Shown piece by piece: positions 1 to 9,688 of a stretch of DNA of 64,000 nucleotides. The stretch lies in the NCBI GenBank assembly GCA_021836865.1, contig JAKBHH010000002.1, positions 31,784-95,783 on the forward strand, read 5' to 3'. Each line of letters begins with the position of its first letter. Position 1 is the stretch's first letter. The notes beneath the pieces are model-generated. The model saw only the letters and a program-made list of their open reading frames with translations, was not told where the DNA came from and ran no database searches. Both the position numbers and the translations under genes were made by a program. Source of the DNA: Acidobacteriota bacterium. GTDB taxonomy: Bacteria; Acidobacteriota; Terriglobia; Terriglobales; Acidobacteriaceae.

Positions 1-1069
1 GGCGTATGGCGTCAAGTTCTGGGGCATAGGCAATGAGCCGTGGGGCAACTACCAGATGGGCGCCATGTCGCTTCCGCAGTTCGAGCTCAAACACAATCTC
101 TTCGCCAAAGAGATGCGCAAGGTTGATCCGTCCATCAAGCTCATTGCGGGTGGCGCGATGCCCGATGTGATGGAGGGCGCAGATCAGTCCCGTCGCATCA
201 ACGGGCAGTATGTGCCTGACTATCTCTCTTCGGCCGACTGGACAGGCCAGTTGCTGCTGAACTGCCTCGACAACATCGATATGGTCAGCGAGCACTACTA
301 TGCCTCGGGCACAGAGCACACCGATATGAAGCTGCAGAAGAAGGTACCTATCGATCCGCCACTTTCGTTCATCGAGTGGCAGCGTGCCCCGGCCGTGCAG
401 GTTCGCGCGAAGTATGAACACTATCAGGAATACCTGAAGAGGATCCCCGCGCTGCGTGCTAAGCCGGTCCCGATCGCCATTGATGAGTGGGCCTACTTCG
501 GCGGCGGTCCAAACTCCTACAAGACCGTTCCGGCCTACGCGTGGGCATTCCACGAGATGTTCCGGCATTCTGACGTGTTTCAGATGGGCGCATTTACCTT
601 CGCGACGGCGATGATGAGCGAGACTCGGACCGACGCCATTCTCAATCCCACCGGGATGCTGTTCAAGATGTACCGCGATCACTTCGGCACGATTCCCGTC
701 GAGGTCACAGGGGACTCTCCGCAACCGAACCCTGCATTTCCGGCTGGAGGCGATCAGCCCGCAGTCAATCCCGGCAGCCCGACCTATCCGCTCGATGTCG
801 TCGCGGCATTCAGCGAAGATCGCAAAGCGCTCACCATCGCCGTGCTCAACCCGTCGGACTCCGAGCAGAGGATCAAGCTCACAATCAACGGAACGAAACT
901 CGCAAATGCCGGGAAGCTGTGGCGCATGGCTCCGGACAAGATCGATGCAACGGTGCAGGTGGGCAAGGCACCCGAGGTGCAGGTCGAGGGCCAGTCGCTC
1001 GGCTCTCTGCCGGATACTGTTACCGTGCGCCCCTTCAGTGTGAACATTTACTCCTACCCGGTGCAGTAG
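1..1069 (+). CDS. Alpha-L-arabinofuranosidase, GH51 type, 5'-truncated by window edge
   Basis: Releases arabinose side chains from arabinoxylan or arabinan. The reading frame is already open at base 2, so the N-terminal half lies outside the window; the first internal ATG at 56 is not the start. The segment WGIGNEPWG at the very beginning carries the GH51 acid/base glutamate (codon 35-37). The nucleophile region follows at IAIDEWAYFGGG (Glu codon 485-487). After it come the end of the barrel and a C-terminal beta-sandwich ending PFSVNIYSYPVQ, as in the family. It is followed at 21 nt by an exported esterase and then a second esterase and a GH3, which fits removal of arabinose and ester decorations from xylan. 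Family assignment is confident; exact substrate is inferred. Confidence 0.88.
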   Translation, partial: AYGVKFWGIGNEPWGNYQMGAMSLPQFELKHNLFAKEMRKVDPSIKLIAGGAMPDVMEGADQSRRINGQYVPDYLSSADWTGQLLLNCLDNIDMVSEHYYASGTEHTDMKLQKKVPIDPPLSFIEWQRAPAVQVRAKYEHYQEYLKRIPALRAKPVPIAIDEWAYFGGGPNSYKTVPAYAWAFHEMFRHSDVFQMGAFTFATAMMSETRTDAILNPTGMLFKMYRDHFGTIPVEVTGDSPQPNPAFPAGGDQPAVNPGSPTYPLDVVAAFSEDRKALTIAVLNPSDSEQRIKLTINGTKLANAGKLWRMAPDKIDATVQVGKAPEVQVEGQSLGSLPDTVTVRPFSVNIYSYPVQ

Positions 1070-1090
1070 CTCCGGCTGAGAGAGGGCCAA

Positions 1091-2197
1091 ATGATGACAA
1101 CGAAACTGATGCTTGCGTGCGCGTTCGCGATTGCGATCACGCCTGTTGCCCAACTCCGCGCCCAGGTGCAAACGATAGTCCCCGAGGTGGTGCCTGGCGC
1201 CAAACCCGTGACCGTCGAGCGCATCAACATTCACGGCGCGGCACTGGAAGGAAATCTCGAAGGCGACGCAGTCGATCGCGAGGCCTTCGTCCTGCTTCCG
1301 CCCAGCTACGAGAAAGACAAGAAGCGCCGCTATCCCGTCGTGTATGCGTTACACGGATACTCGATTGGAGCCGAGCAATGGACGCACGAGATTCACGTGC
1401 CGCAGACCGTTGAAGGGGCATTCGCGCTAGGGTCGAAGGAAATGATCGTCGTGCTGCCCGATTCCAAGACGATTTACAACGGTTCCATGTATTCAAGCTC
1501 TGCAACGACAGGTGATTTTGAGAACTATGTTGCGCGCGATGTTGTTTCTTACATCGACGCGCACTACCGCACCATCCCGGATCGGCAGAGCAGAGGATTG
1601 GTCGGCCACTCGATGGGCGGCTACGGTGCTTCCCGCATCGGCATGAAGCATTCTGACGTATTCGGAGCACTCTACATCATGAGCCCGTGCTGCCTGTCAC
1701 CCATGACCGGCGGAGGCCCCGGACCCGCCGATCAGATGAAGGAGCGCGCGATTGCCAATGAAAAGAAGGTTGCCGCGGCAAAATCGCCCTCCGATCTGGC
1801 TGCCGCATCGCCCGGGTTCGGCTCCGCCATCTTTGCGACGGCAGCGGCGTGGGCTCCCGATCCGAAGAACCCGCCGCTCTACTTCGATCTGCCGACGAAA
1901 GACGGCGAGCCCCAGCCCGACGTCATGGCGAAATTCACGGCCAATGCTCCGCTCGTATTCATTGATCAATACATCGCCAATCTGAAGCAATACAAGGCAA
2001 TCTCCATCGATGTCGGCGACCAGGATGGCCTGCGCACCGACACCGGCAAACTGCATGCTGTACTCGACGAGTACGGAATCGCTAACAGCTTCGAGATATA
2101 TTCCGGCACGCACACCAGCGCCGTAGCCGACCGATTCCAGAACCACGTAATGCCGTTTTTCAGCAAGAATCTCTGTTTTACAGAGGGCTGCCGCTAG
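1091..2197 (+). CDS. Exported alpha/beta-hydrolase esterase (esterase D / feruloyl-esterase-like)
   Basis: 368 residues with an N-terminal signal peptide (MMTTKLMLACAFAIAITP, cleavage near LRAQ). The mature part is the alpha/beta-hydrolase fold of the putative esterase family: YALHGYS oxyanion-hole strand, nucleophile elbow GHSMGGYG with Ser174, an acidic residue in VGDQDG and a His in SGTHTS near residue 340. Family members hydrolyse acetyl, feruloyl or simple esters, including xylan esters. Context between a GH51 and another esterase plus GH3 suggests de-esterification of hemicellulose outside the cytoplasm. The start has the purine-rich stretch gagagagggcc upstream. Substrate is not determinable from sequence. 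Confidence 0.82.
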   Translation: MMTTKLMLACAFAIAITPVAQLRAQVQTIVPEVVPGAKPVTVERINIHGAALEGNLEGDAVDREAFVLLPPSYEKDKKRRYPVVYALHGYSIGAEQWTHEIHVPQTVEGAFALGSKEMIVVLPDSKTIYNGSMYSSSATTGDFENYVARDVVSYIDAHYRTIPDRQSRGLVGHSMGGYGASRIGMKHSDVFGALYIMSPCCLSPMTGGGPGPADQMKERAIANEKKVAAAKSPSDLAAASPGFGSAIFATAAAWAPDPKNPPLYFDLPTKDGEPQPDVMAKFTANAPLVFIDQYIANLKQYKAISIDVGDQDGLRTDTGKLHAVLDEYGIANSFEIYSGTHTSAVADRFQNHVMPFFSKNLCFTEGCR

Positions 2198-2252
2198 CAC
2201 GCGAACAAGGGGCAAGACTATGACTGTTGGCCGGCTGACAGAGGAGATAAAG

Positions 2253-3473
2253 ATGAGGTTGGGTAAGCGAATGACCTGCAAGTTTTCTGTCGTCGCCGGG
2301 CTGTGTGTGTCTCTCTCGGCGTTTGGTCAAGCGGCACAGCAGCCGACCAACCGGCCTGCAATGCAGATGCCCGCGCCCACGCCAAACGACACCCTCAAAT
2401 CCGTCGAAGTGATGCCCGATCACCATGTTCGATTCCGCCTCTGGGCGCCAAACGCGACAGAGGTGAAGCTGCATGCCGAGGGGCCTGAGGCCACACCGGG
2501 AATCACGCCTCAAGAGGCGAACAAGTACCAGGGTGGAGTAGCGATGGCGAAGGGCGATCAAGGCATCTGGGAAGCGGTCATCGGTCCCATAGAACCTGGA
2601 ACCTATCGCTATACCTTCACCGTAGATGGCGTAAGCACCACGGACCCCCGCAATCCACTCACGTCGCAATCGCTGACTCACTCTTCAAGCATGTACGAAG
2701 TTCCGGGCGCGGCGTTCATGGAGTACAAGGCGGGAGTACCGCACGGCGCGATTTCGGCAGTCTATTATGACTCTTCGGCGACCGGAGGCCAGCGTCGCAT
2801 GCACGTCTACACGCCGCCCGGTTATGAAAGCGGAACCGCACGGCTGCCAGTGCTCTATCTGCTTCACGGCGGAGGCGACTCCGATGATTCCTGGGCCACC
2901 GTCGGACGAGCGGGAGCCATTCTGGACAATCTGATAGCCGCTGGCAAGGCCGCTCCAATGATGATCGTGATGCCGGCTGGCCACATCTCGACCGACTTCC
3001 GGCTCACGCCCAGCGTTCGTATGGGACATGACGCCTTCAACGACGATCTGACCAAGGTGGTTCTGCCGTTCATTGACGCGCACTACCGCACCATCGCCGA
3101 CCGCGATCATCGAGCGATTGCCGGGCTTTCCATGGGCGGCCTGCAAGCACTGGACATCGCGCTCGACGATTCGGCGGACTTTGCCTGGGTGGGCATCTTC
3201 AGCTCAGGTTGGTTTCCGAATGCGCAGAAGGAAGAAGAGGATACCGATGTGGCGCAGTACCGCGCCTCGGGGAATCGGTTCCGACTCTTTTGGGTGGACG
3301 CCGGCCAATACGATATTGCGCTTCAGAATAGCAATGCCACGGTCGCCATTCTCAGGAAAGCCGGAATTAACGTGGAGCAGCATCAAAGCGCCGGCTTCCA
3401 CGCCTGGAACAACTGGAGAGACTACCTGAATCAGTTCGCGCCCCTGCTTTTCAAGAAAAGCAATGCGCAATAG
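2253..3473 (+). CDS. Exported two-domain esterase: E-set/CBM48-like domain plus feruloyl-esterase-like hydrolase
   Basis: The frame opens at 2220, but the ATG at 2253 is preceded by gaggag at good spacing and starts directly with a signal peptide (MRLGKRMTCKFSVVAGLCVS), so it is preferred; 406 residues. Residues about 45-140 resemble the immunoglobulin-like E-set/CBM48 module of esterases and branching enzymes (RFRLWAPNATEVKLH, then GTYRYTFTVDG). The hydrolase follows, with LYLLHGGGD oxyanion region, nucleophile GLSMGGLQ (Ser293 from this start) and the terminal His in SAGFHAWNNW. This architecture is typical of xylan-associated feruloyl or acetyl esterases in Bacteroidota and Acidobacteriota. 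It probably acts with the neighbouring GH51, GH3 and esterase genes. Confidence 0.8.
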   Translation: MRLGKRMTCKFSVVAGLCVSLSAFGQAAQQPTNRPAMQMPAPTPNDTLKSVEVMPDHHVRFRLWAPNATEVKLHAEGPEATPGITPQEANKYQGGVAMAKGDQGIWEAVIGPIEPGTYRYTFTVDGVSTTDPRNPLTSQSLTHSSSMYEVPGAAFMEYKAGVPHGAISAVYYDSSATGGQRRMHVYTPPGYESGTARLPVLYLLHGGGDSDDSWATVGRAGAILDNLIAAGKAAPMMIVMPAGHISTDFRLTPSVRMGHDAFNDDLTKVVLPFIDAHYRTIADRDHRAIAGLSMGGLQALDIALDDSADFAWVGIFSSGWFPNAQKEEEDTDVAQYRASGNRFRLFWVDAGQYDIALQNSNATVAILRKAGINVEQHQSAGFHAWNNWRDYLNQFAPLLFKKSNAQ

Positions 3474-3540
3474 GATGCAGAATCAATAACCGTTTGCGAG
3501 ATACGCCCGCTCGAAATCGAAACGAATCTGGAGAAGCTCG

Positions 3541-6219
3541 ATGAAAAACCGCGCAACACCACTCTTTGAATGCATTGTTACTTGCCTGGGAGCGCTGCTC
3601 CTCGTGTCTGCCGCGAACATTGGAGTCGCGCAGGACTCAGCAAATCTGCCCTACATGAATCCGCAGCTCTCGCCCGAGCAGCGCGCGATTGACCTGGTGC
3701 GTCGGATGACGCTGGCGGAGAAAGCTACGCAGATGCAGAACAATTCTGCGGAAATCCCGCGGCTGAAGATTCCTGCCTATCAGTGGTGGAGCGAGGCCTT
3801 GCACGGCGTCATCAACGACGGCGTGACCGAGTATCCGGAACCCGTCGGCCTGGCCGCCACATTCGATGCGCCGGGCATTCACACCATGGCGGCACAGATC
3901 GGCATTGAAGGCCGAATCAAGCATGTGCAGAATCTGCGCGAAGGGCACACCGGCATCATGGGGGGCCTCGACTTCTGGTCGCCCAACCTCAACATCTTCC
4001 GCGACCCCCGCTGGGGCCGGGGACAAGAGACCTACGGCGAGGATCCCTTCCTCACCGGCCGCATGGGGGTTGCGTACGTAACCGGTTTGCAGGGCGACGA
4101 CCCCAAATATTACCTCGCCATCGCGACGCCGAAGCACTATGCCGTGCACAGCGGACCCGAACCCACGCGCCATTTCGCAGATGTAGACGTGAGTAAGCAT
4201 GATGAGGTTGATACCTATGAGCCCGCATTCCGCGCTGCCGTCGTGGAAGGCAAAGCGGGATCGGTCATGTGTGCCTATAACGCGATCAATGGCCAGCCGG
4301 CGTGTGCGAACCAGTACCTGCTGCAAGATCAACTGCGCGGCAAATGGGGATTTCAGGGATATGTCGTCTCCGACTGCGACGCGGTGCGAGATGTAGCAGC
4401 GAACCATCGCTACGAGCCGACACAAGCGCGAGGCGCGGCGATTTCGGTCATGCGCGGCATGGACAACGAGTGCGTTACGTTCACGTCGCGCTTTGGCGAG
4501 CCGGTCGAGAAAGCTTACATCGATGCCGTGCAGCAGGGATACCTGCCCGAGAGCGTTCTTGATACCGCTTTGATTCGTTTGTTTACTGCGAGGATCAAGC
4601 TGGGCATGTTCGATCCTCCTGAGATGGTCCCTTACACGAAGATCGATGAGAGGGAGTTGGACAGTGCGGAACACCGCGCGCAGGCACGGAAGCTCGCGAA
4701 CGAGTCCATGGTTTTGTTGAAGAACGACGGACTTCTTCCGCTGAAATCCGGAATCAAAAAGATCGCTGTCGTAGGGCCGCTTGCCGACCAAACCCGGCCG
4801 CTCATCGGCAACTACGCCGGTCAGCCCACGCATATCGTATCGATCATCGACGGGCTCAAGGCTGAATTCCCCAATGCAACCATCACCTTCGTTCCTGGTA
4901 CGCAGTTCCTTCGGGCCGAGGGGAACCCGATCCCCGACGCTCTTCTGACGACTCCTGATGGCAAGCCCGGCTTGAAGGCCGACTACAACGAAGGCATGCG
5001 CAGAGGTCCCGGCGGTCCAAATAGTCCGACGATCGTTAGTCGCACCGAGAGTAACGTGAAACTCGCTGAAGGCAACGTGCCGGCGGAAGTCGCCGGCAAA
5101 AAAACATTCGGCGTGCAGTGGTCGGGATTTCTAACGCCGACGGAATCGGGCGACTTTCTGCTTGGTGTGCGCTGCGAGGGCTTCGGCAGAGTGGCCGTTG
5201 ACGAGAGGCAGGTGGCGATGGCCTTTGGCGGCGGCACGCGAGGACTTTCCTCTGCAGTCGGCCGCGTTCACCTTGAGAAAGGTCGCAAGGTCGCGATCGA
5301 AATCTCGTATGGTACGCGCAACAGCAAGCCACATGCGGAACTGATCTGGGCTAAGGTCGACAACGCTCCTTCGCAGGAGGCGATTGCGGCCGCGAAGAAC
5401 GCCGACGCGGTCATCGCTGTTGTCGGAATCACGAGTCAGCTCGAAGGCGAAGAGATGCCGATTAGCGAACCCGGCTTCCTCGGCGGAGATCGCACCAGCA
5501 TTGATCTGCCTCAGCCCGAAGAAGACCTCGTAGAGGCTGTGGCGGCCACGGGCAAGCCTCTCGCAGTCGTTCTCATGAATGGCAGCGCGCTCGCCGTCAA
5601 TTGGATCAACGAACATGCCAACGCGATTCTTGAGGCGTGGTATCCAGGCGAAGAGGGCGGTGCCGCTGTGGCGGAGACGTTAAGCGGCAAGAACAATCCC
5701 GCAGGCCGGCTACCCGTCACGTTCTACAAGGGAGTCGATCAGTTGCCCAACTTCGAAGACTACGGAATGGCAAACCGGACCTACCGCTACTTCAGCGGCA
5801 AGCCGCTCTATCCCTTCGGCTATGGGCTCAGCTACACGAAGTTCAGCTACAGCGATCTGAGCGTGCCACAGGGAGCAATTGCCGCCGGACAACCGATTGG
5901 CGCAGACGTGACGGTGACAAACACCGGCAACCTCGCAGGAGATGAGGTGGTGCAACTCTACCTCAAGTTCCCGCCAGTGAAAGGTGCGCCCAACGTAGCT
6001 CTGCGCGGATTTACGCGCGTTCATCTCGATGCGGGCGCCGGCCAGAAGGTCCATTTCGATTTGAAGCCGCGCGATCTTGAAATGGTCACCGAGGATGGCA
6101 ATCCCATCATCGCGCAAGGGGATTACTCGATCAGCATCGGCGGAGGTCAGCCTGGCACAGCCGCACCAGTCGCGGCTGGACACTTCCACATTGATAGCCA
6201 GTATGCGTTGCCGGAATAG
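3541..6219 (+). CDS. GH3 beta-glucosidase/beta-xylosidase with PA14 insertion
   Basis: 892 residues with a signal peptide. The GH3 N-terminal barrel shows SEALHGV, the KHYAVHSGPEPTRH segment and VVSDCDAV with the predicted nucleophile Asp278. The C-terminal alpha/beta sandwich starts near 390 (SMVLLKNDGLLPL). A PA14-like beta module is inserted at about residues 475-620 (VQWSGFLTPTESGDF, GVRCEG). The last 110 residues are a fibronectin-III-like domain (VTVTNTGNLAGDEVVQLYL). This arrangement is found in exported beta-xylosidases and beta-glucosidases; the neighbouring arabinofuranosidase and esterases make xylo-oligosaccharides the likelier substrate. It lies 67 nt downstream of the esterase, plausibly in one operon. 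Confidence 0.9.
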   Translation: MKNRATPLFECIVTCLGALLLVSAANIGVAQDSANLPYMNPQLSPEQRAIDLVRRMTLAEKATQMQNNSAEIPRLKIPAYQWWSEALHGVINDGVTEYPEPVGLAATFDAPGIHTMAAQIGIEGRIKHVQNLREGHTGIMGGLDFWSPNLNIFRDPRWGRGQETYGEDPFLTGRMGVAYVTGLQGDDPKYYLAIATPKHYAVHSGPEPTRHFADVDVSKHDEVDTYEPAFRAAVVEGKAGSVMCAYNAINGQPACANQYLLQDQLRGKWGFQGYVVSDCDAVRDVAANHRYEPTQARGAAISVMRGMDNECVTFTSRFGEPVEKAYIDAVQQGYLPESVLDTALIRLFTARIKLGMFDPPEMVPYTKIDERELDSAEHRAQARKLANESMVLLKNDGLLPLKSGIKKIAVVGPLADQTRPLIGNYAGQPTHIVSIIDGLKAEFPNATITFVPGTQFLRAEGNPIPDALLTTPDGKPGLKADYNEGMRRGPGGPNSPTIVSRTESNVKLAEGNVPAEVAGKKTFGVQWSGFLTPTESGDFLLGVRCEGFGRVAVDERQVAMAFGGGTRGLSSAVGRVHLEKGRKVAIEISYGTRNSKPHAELIWAKVDNAPSQEAIAAAKNADAVIAVVGITSQLEGEEMPISEPGFLGGDRTSIDLPQPEEDLVEAVAATGKPLAVVLMNGSALAVNWINEHANAILEAWYPGEEGGAAVAETLSGKNNPAGRLPVTFYKGVDQLPNFEDYGMANRTYRYFSGKPLYPFGYGLSYTKFSYSDLSVPQGAIAAGQPIGADVTVTNTGNLAGDEVVQLYLKFPPVKGAPNVALRGFTRVHLDAGAGQKVHFDLKPRDLEMVTEDGNPIIAQGDYSISIGGGQPGTAAPVAAGHFHIDSQYALPE

Positions 6220-6235
6220 AGAAGGAGAGTCATTC

Positions 6236-7930
6236 ATGTCCGAATCTTCAAGGCATATTCTTACTCGCCGTGAGGCACTGCTTCTTTCGGCCACTGCCGG
6301 AATCGGCGTCGTTGCGGGCGATTCTGCATTTGCATCCGACAGCATCAAGACCGCGGCGCACCAGGAGCCCGGCAACGTCTCTACGCCGCGCTCAGCGGTT
6401 GCGAAGACGCAATACGGGAAGGTGCGCGGGTTTGTGGATGGAGGTGTTCTGACGTTCAAAGGCGTTCCCTACGGCGCAACTACGGCCGGAGAGAATCGCT
6501 GGCTTCCAGCCAAGCCACCCGCACCGTGGGCGGACGAGTATCCAGCCCTGGTGTACGGAGCAAACTGTCCGCAAAATCTGCATACCTGGACCGGCATCGA
6601 GCAGACGTTTCTCTTTGACTGGGACGACGGCTGGCAGAGCGAGGACATGCTGAAGTTGAACATCTGGACGCCGAGCCTCACAGGGAAGCGGCCGGTGATG
6701 TTCTATATGCATGGGGGTGGGTTCAGCTTCGGATCGTCGTACGAGCTGCCGTCGCACGAGGGCGCACAGATGGCGCGCCATCATGATGTAGTGCAGGTGT
6801 CGGTGAATCATCGCCTCAATGTTCTTGGATTCTTTGATGCCGCGGAGATTGGGGGTTCTGCGTATGAAGATTCCGCAAACGTTGGGATGACGGACCTGGT
6901 GGCGGCGCTGAAATGGGTTCAAGAGAATATCGAGAACTTCGGAGGCGATCCCGATCGGGTGATGATCTATGGACAGTCGGGTGGTGGATCGAAGGTGACC
7001 ACTTTAATGGGCATGCCTTCCGCCGTAGGACTCATTCATCGGGCGGCGGCGCAGTCGGGCGGTGGCGGGAATATTCCGAGCAGGGATCAGCAAAAGGAGC
7101 TGGCCCGGCAGGTGATGAAGGAACTCGGGCTTGCGGCGAATGACATCGGGGCCTTGCAGAAGATGGAGTGGGCGAAGCTGTTTGCCGCAGGTAATGCCGC
7201 GGCAGCGAAGATCAATCCGCCGGGGCGGCCCATGATGGGGCCAGGCGCGCCGGGTACGCCGCGCGTGGGTTGGTCGCCTTGCGTTGACGGGAAAGTGATC
7301 AACATGCGGTCATTCTTCGATGCCGCTCCGGAGATCTCGAAGAATGTGCCCATATTGGTAGGGTCGGTAAGCGAAGAGGGCAATCAGATGTCCTCGCGCC
7401 CGACAGAGGAGGAGTGGCATGCAAATCTTTCGAAAACGTATGGCGCGGATAAAGCAACGGCGATTGTCGCCGCGCTGAAGAAGGCGTATCCGGAGAAGAA
7501 GATTCAGACCCTGTCATACATGTGCAGCGGAACCCCGGGATTGAATGGGCTTGGAATGCGCAACAACGTGGTGAAGATGGCGCGATTGAAGCACGAACTG
7601 AAGGAGGCGCCGGCGTACCCGTACTACTTCACGTGGCAGACGCAGATTCTCGATGGGGTGGCTGGTGCGTGGCACACTGCGGACCTTCAATTCTGTTTTG
7701 ATAACACCAGGCGCTGCGAGCAGGGAACCGGAAACACTCCGGAGGCGCAGGCATTGGCGAAGAAGATGGCGGCGTCCTGGGCCGCATTTGCCGCAACCGG
7801 AAGCCCGAGCATACCGGGCTTGCATTGGTCACCTACCGATCCGGTAACGAATAAGACGATGATCTGGGATGACGAGTGCCGCATGGTAGATGACCCAGAG
7901 GGAGAAGCTCGAAAGATCATCTTGACCTGA
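6236..7930 (+). CDS. Exported type-B carboxylesterase
   Basis: The open frame begins inside the GH3 gene, but ATG 6236 follows agaaggagag and starts a twin-arginine-like signal (TRREALLLSATAGIG, Ala-rich end), giving 564 residues. The carboxylesterase/cholinesterase-type fold is clear: YGKVRGFVDGGVLTFKGVPYG near the mature N terminus, MFYMHGGGFSFGS oxyanion region, and the nucleophile elbow YGQSGGGSK with Ser248. A later acidic residue lies in SEEGN and a C-terminal His in GAWHTADL. It is 16 nt downstream of the GH3 gene and probably cotranscribed. Family members hydrolyse aryl and alkyl esters; a role on phenolic or acetyl esters of plant polymer is inferred from context only. Confidence 0.85.
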   Translation: MSESSRHILTRREALLLSATAGIGVVAGDSAFASDSIKTAAHQEPGNVSTPRSAVAKTQYGKVRGFVDGGVLTFKGVPYGATTAGENRWLPAKPPAPWADEYPALVYGANCPQNLHTWTGIEQTFLFDWDDGWQSEDMLKLNIWTPSLTGKRPVMFYMHGGGFSFGSSYELPSHEGAQMARHHDVVQVSVNHRLNVLGFFDAAEIGGSAYEDSANVGMTDLVAALKWVQENIENFGGDPDRVMIYGQSGGGSKVTTLMGMPSAVGLIHRAAAQSGGGGNIPSRDQQKELARQVMKELGLAANDIGALQKMEWAKLFAAGNAAAAKINPPGRPMMGPGAPGTPRVGWSPCVDGKVINMRSFFDAAPEISKNVPILVGSVSEEGNQMSSRPTEEEWHANLSKTYGADKATAIVAALKKAYPEKKIQTLSYMCSGTPGLNGLGMRNNVVKMARLKHELKEAPAYPYYFTWQTQILDGVAGAWHTADLQFCFDNTRRCEQGTGNTPEAQALAKKMAASWAAFAATGSPSIPGLHWSPTDPVTNKTMIWDDECRMVDDPEGEARKIILT

Positions 7931-7985
7931 GCACAGCGGAGACCTACGAATCGACGCGAGCCTTCGCTCATGCAGGGGTTAGCAT

Positions 7986-8360
7986 ATGCCTATCCCAGAC
8001 ACACTAGGCGCCTTCGCCATCGTTCCGAGTCACGATTTCCGTGCCGCTATGCCGTTTTGGGAGCGCACCGGGTTCCAGGGATTGGCAGGGATTCCAACTA
8101 AATCATCATGACGGGCCGGGGTTGCCAGATACATCTCACGCAGGCAGGCGAGGGTCTCCGGAGGGTGCCGGAGCAGAACAATTCAAATAATCCATTCGGA
8201 GTGTTCATCCGAACGCCCAACGTCAACGAACTTGCGGCGAGGGCGGAGGATATGATCACTCGGCCCGGAGGTATCGTACGTCACCGTGAGTTGAGTCTGT
8301 ATAAGGTAGGTGTGTGCGACCCGGTCGGCCATCTTGTTCGCATTGGGTGGACTTCCCGCC
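7986..8360 (+). pseudogene. VOC (glyoxalase/bleomycin-resistance) family pseudogene
   Basis: Translation from ATG 7986 gives MPIPDTLGAFAIVPSHDFRA, then a normal-looking first beta-alpha-beta unit up to FWERTGFQGL before a stop near 8102. The rest of the family continues in another frame from about 8108: MTGRGCQIHLTQ, GVFIRTPNVNELAARAED and the terminal VCDPVGHLVRIGW. Together they reconstruct one VOC domain of about 125 residues whose middle has lost bases. No full-length frame exists, so the gene is inactive unless the sequence has errors. VOC proteins of this type often neighbour YCII/ECF42 sigma genes such as the intact pair at 9347-10935. Confidence 0.72.
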
Positions 8361-8736
8361 GAATGCGAACCAGCCAGTTCAACATTGCCACTGGCGCCGC
8401 TTCCTGGAACATGGGCCGACGAAGCGGAAAGTCTTTCCTGGCGTCCCCCAACGTCTGTTCATCGCCGGGATTTTCTTTATTGGAAATGTGCCGATTTCTC
8501 CACGATCAGGTAAATGGAACCGGGCCTTGGTTCGCTTGTACGCGCCTGCTGCGGAATAGATAAATTGGGTACAAATGTCTGTGACTTAGAAGCTAACCCC
8601 ACGACAAACTTTGGCCGGGAGCACTTCCGAACTGCGGTGAATTCGACAGAACATGTACGGCGCGAATCTCTCCGGACGTCCAGGGCATGACAGTTCGCAT
8701 TCTCGATTGAGCGCACACACGAAGGAGAAGAGATTA
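8361..8736. other. Interval with no recognisable gene between two pseudogenes
   Basis: Short frames occur here, for example around 8314-8559, but none shows a recognisable domain, a ribosome-binding site with a credible start, or a signal peptide. The interval sits between remnants of VOC and SRPBCC genes and is best read as decayed coding DNA. Confidence 0.5.
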
Positions 8737-9170
8737 GGCCGGACAGGACTATTCAGCTTCGATTACCGCGAAGGTGAAAGCACGGGAAGCGGCCGAACGC
8801 ACACAACTGCGTGGCCGATTGGTGGGCCACGAGCTTCCCTGAAGCTGCCGGGAACGTCGGCGACGCCTTTACGGTTCGTTTCGGCAAAGGCCTTGCCAGA
8901 TTCGTCGTTGGTCAGATCGTCCCGGCACAAAGAATCGCCGGGTGCGTTACCGACTGCAACTTGTACTTCATCGAAGACAAAAAAGAGTGGAAGGGGAGCA
9001 GCGTCGTCTTCGATGCATCTTCGCAAGGTGCGGCTACAAGCGTAACCATGACCCACGCCGGGCTTGTGCCGGGCGTCGAATGCTGTAAGTTGTGCAGGAC
9101 TGGTTGGGAGTTATATATCAGGGAGGGCCTGCAGAAACTGCTCCCCGATACCCATGAGGCGCCGGATGGG
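8737..9170 (+). pseudogene. SRPBCC / AHSA1-like domain pseudogene
   Basis: Three frames must be joined to rebuild one SRPBCC (START-like ligand-binding) protein: RTIQ near 8738-8755, then SITAKVKAREAAER near 8756-8800, then NCVADWWATSF and onward from about 8803. The last frame runs through GDAFTVRFGKGLARFVV, DCNLYFIEDKKEWKG, a VTMTHAGLVPGVECC segment and EGLQKLL. The C-terminal two thirds are continuous and match the family well. Two frameshifts close to the start and no credible start codon make this a pseudogene. It lies directly before the intact DGPF/ECF42 pair, a position where SRPBCC genes are often found. Confidence 0.72.
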
Positions 9171-9346
9171 AGCGGAAGGCGGCAGGGCGCGGTAAAGTCG
9201 GTGCGGAATCCTGCCGACCGCTGGCTGAAGAATAAGCCCGCCATGTGGAGAAGAAAGCGGCGCCAGAATGAGCAGCGGAATGTCCGGAACAGAGTCCGCC
9301 AAACGTCTACAGCATGGAATTCAACTTCTCCAAGGAGGAAAAGGAA

Positions 9347-9688
9347 ATGAATGAGTTTGTGTTTCTTTACCGCGGCGGCGAACATGGCCGATTGCCTGAG
9401 CGCGCCCAGCAGATCATGCAAAAATGGGTAGCATGGTTTAAGGAACTGACCGATAAGGGCCATCTCAAAGACATGGGTCAGCCTCTCGAGCGCTCCGGGA
9501 AATTGGTGAGCGGCAAGCGCAAAACCGTCACCGACGGCCCGTTTGCAGAAGCCAAGGACGTGATCGGCGGCTACACTTTGATTCTGGCCAAGGACGTGAA
9601 CGAGGCAGCCGAACTTGCCAAGGGCTGTCCCATTTTCGAAGCCGAAGGCCAGGTGGAAGTGCGCCCGATCATGAAGCTCAACATGTAA
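9347..9688 (+). CDS. YCII-related (DGPF motif) protein
   Basis: 113 residues. ATG 9347 is preceded by a strong aaggagg ribosome-binding site; the open frame begins earlier at 9314, but without such a site. The ferredoxin-like YCII fold is recognisable, with the signature TVTDGPFAEAKDVIGGYTL at about residues 62-80 and a terminal VEVRPIMKLN strand. Stop TAA 9686-9688 overlaps by one base the ATG of the following sigma factor, so the two are translationally coupled. DGPF proteins are the hallmark genetic partners of ECF42 sigma factors; their biochemical role is not established. Confidence 0.9.
   Translation: MNEFVFLYRGGEHGRLPERAQQIMQKWVAWFKELTDKGHLKDMGQPLERSGKLVSGKRKTVTDGPFAEAKDVIGGYTLILAKDVNEAAELAKGCPIFEAEGQVEVRPIMKLNM

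Noticed and set aside
3637..4833. Long minus-strand open frame (398 residues) inside the GH3 gene
   Set aside because: It is antisense to a clear GH3 enzyme, has no recognisable domain or signal, and is the usual shadow of a GC-rich coding strand.
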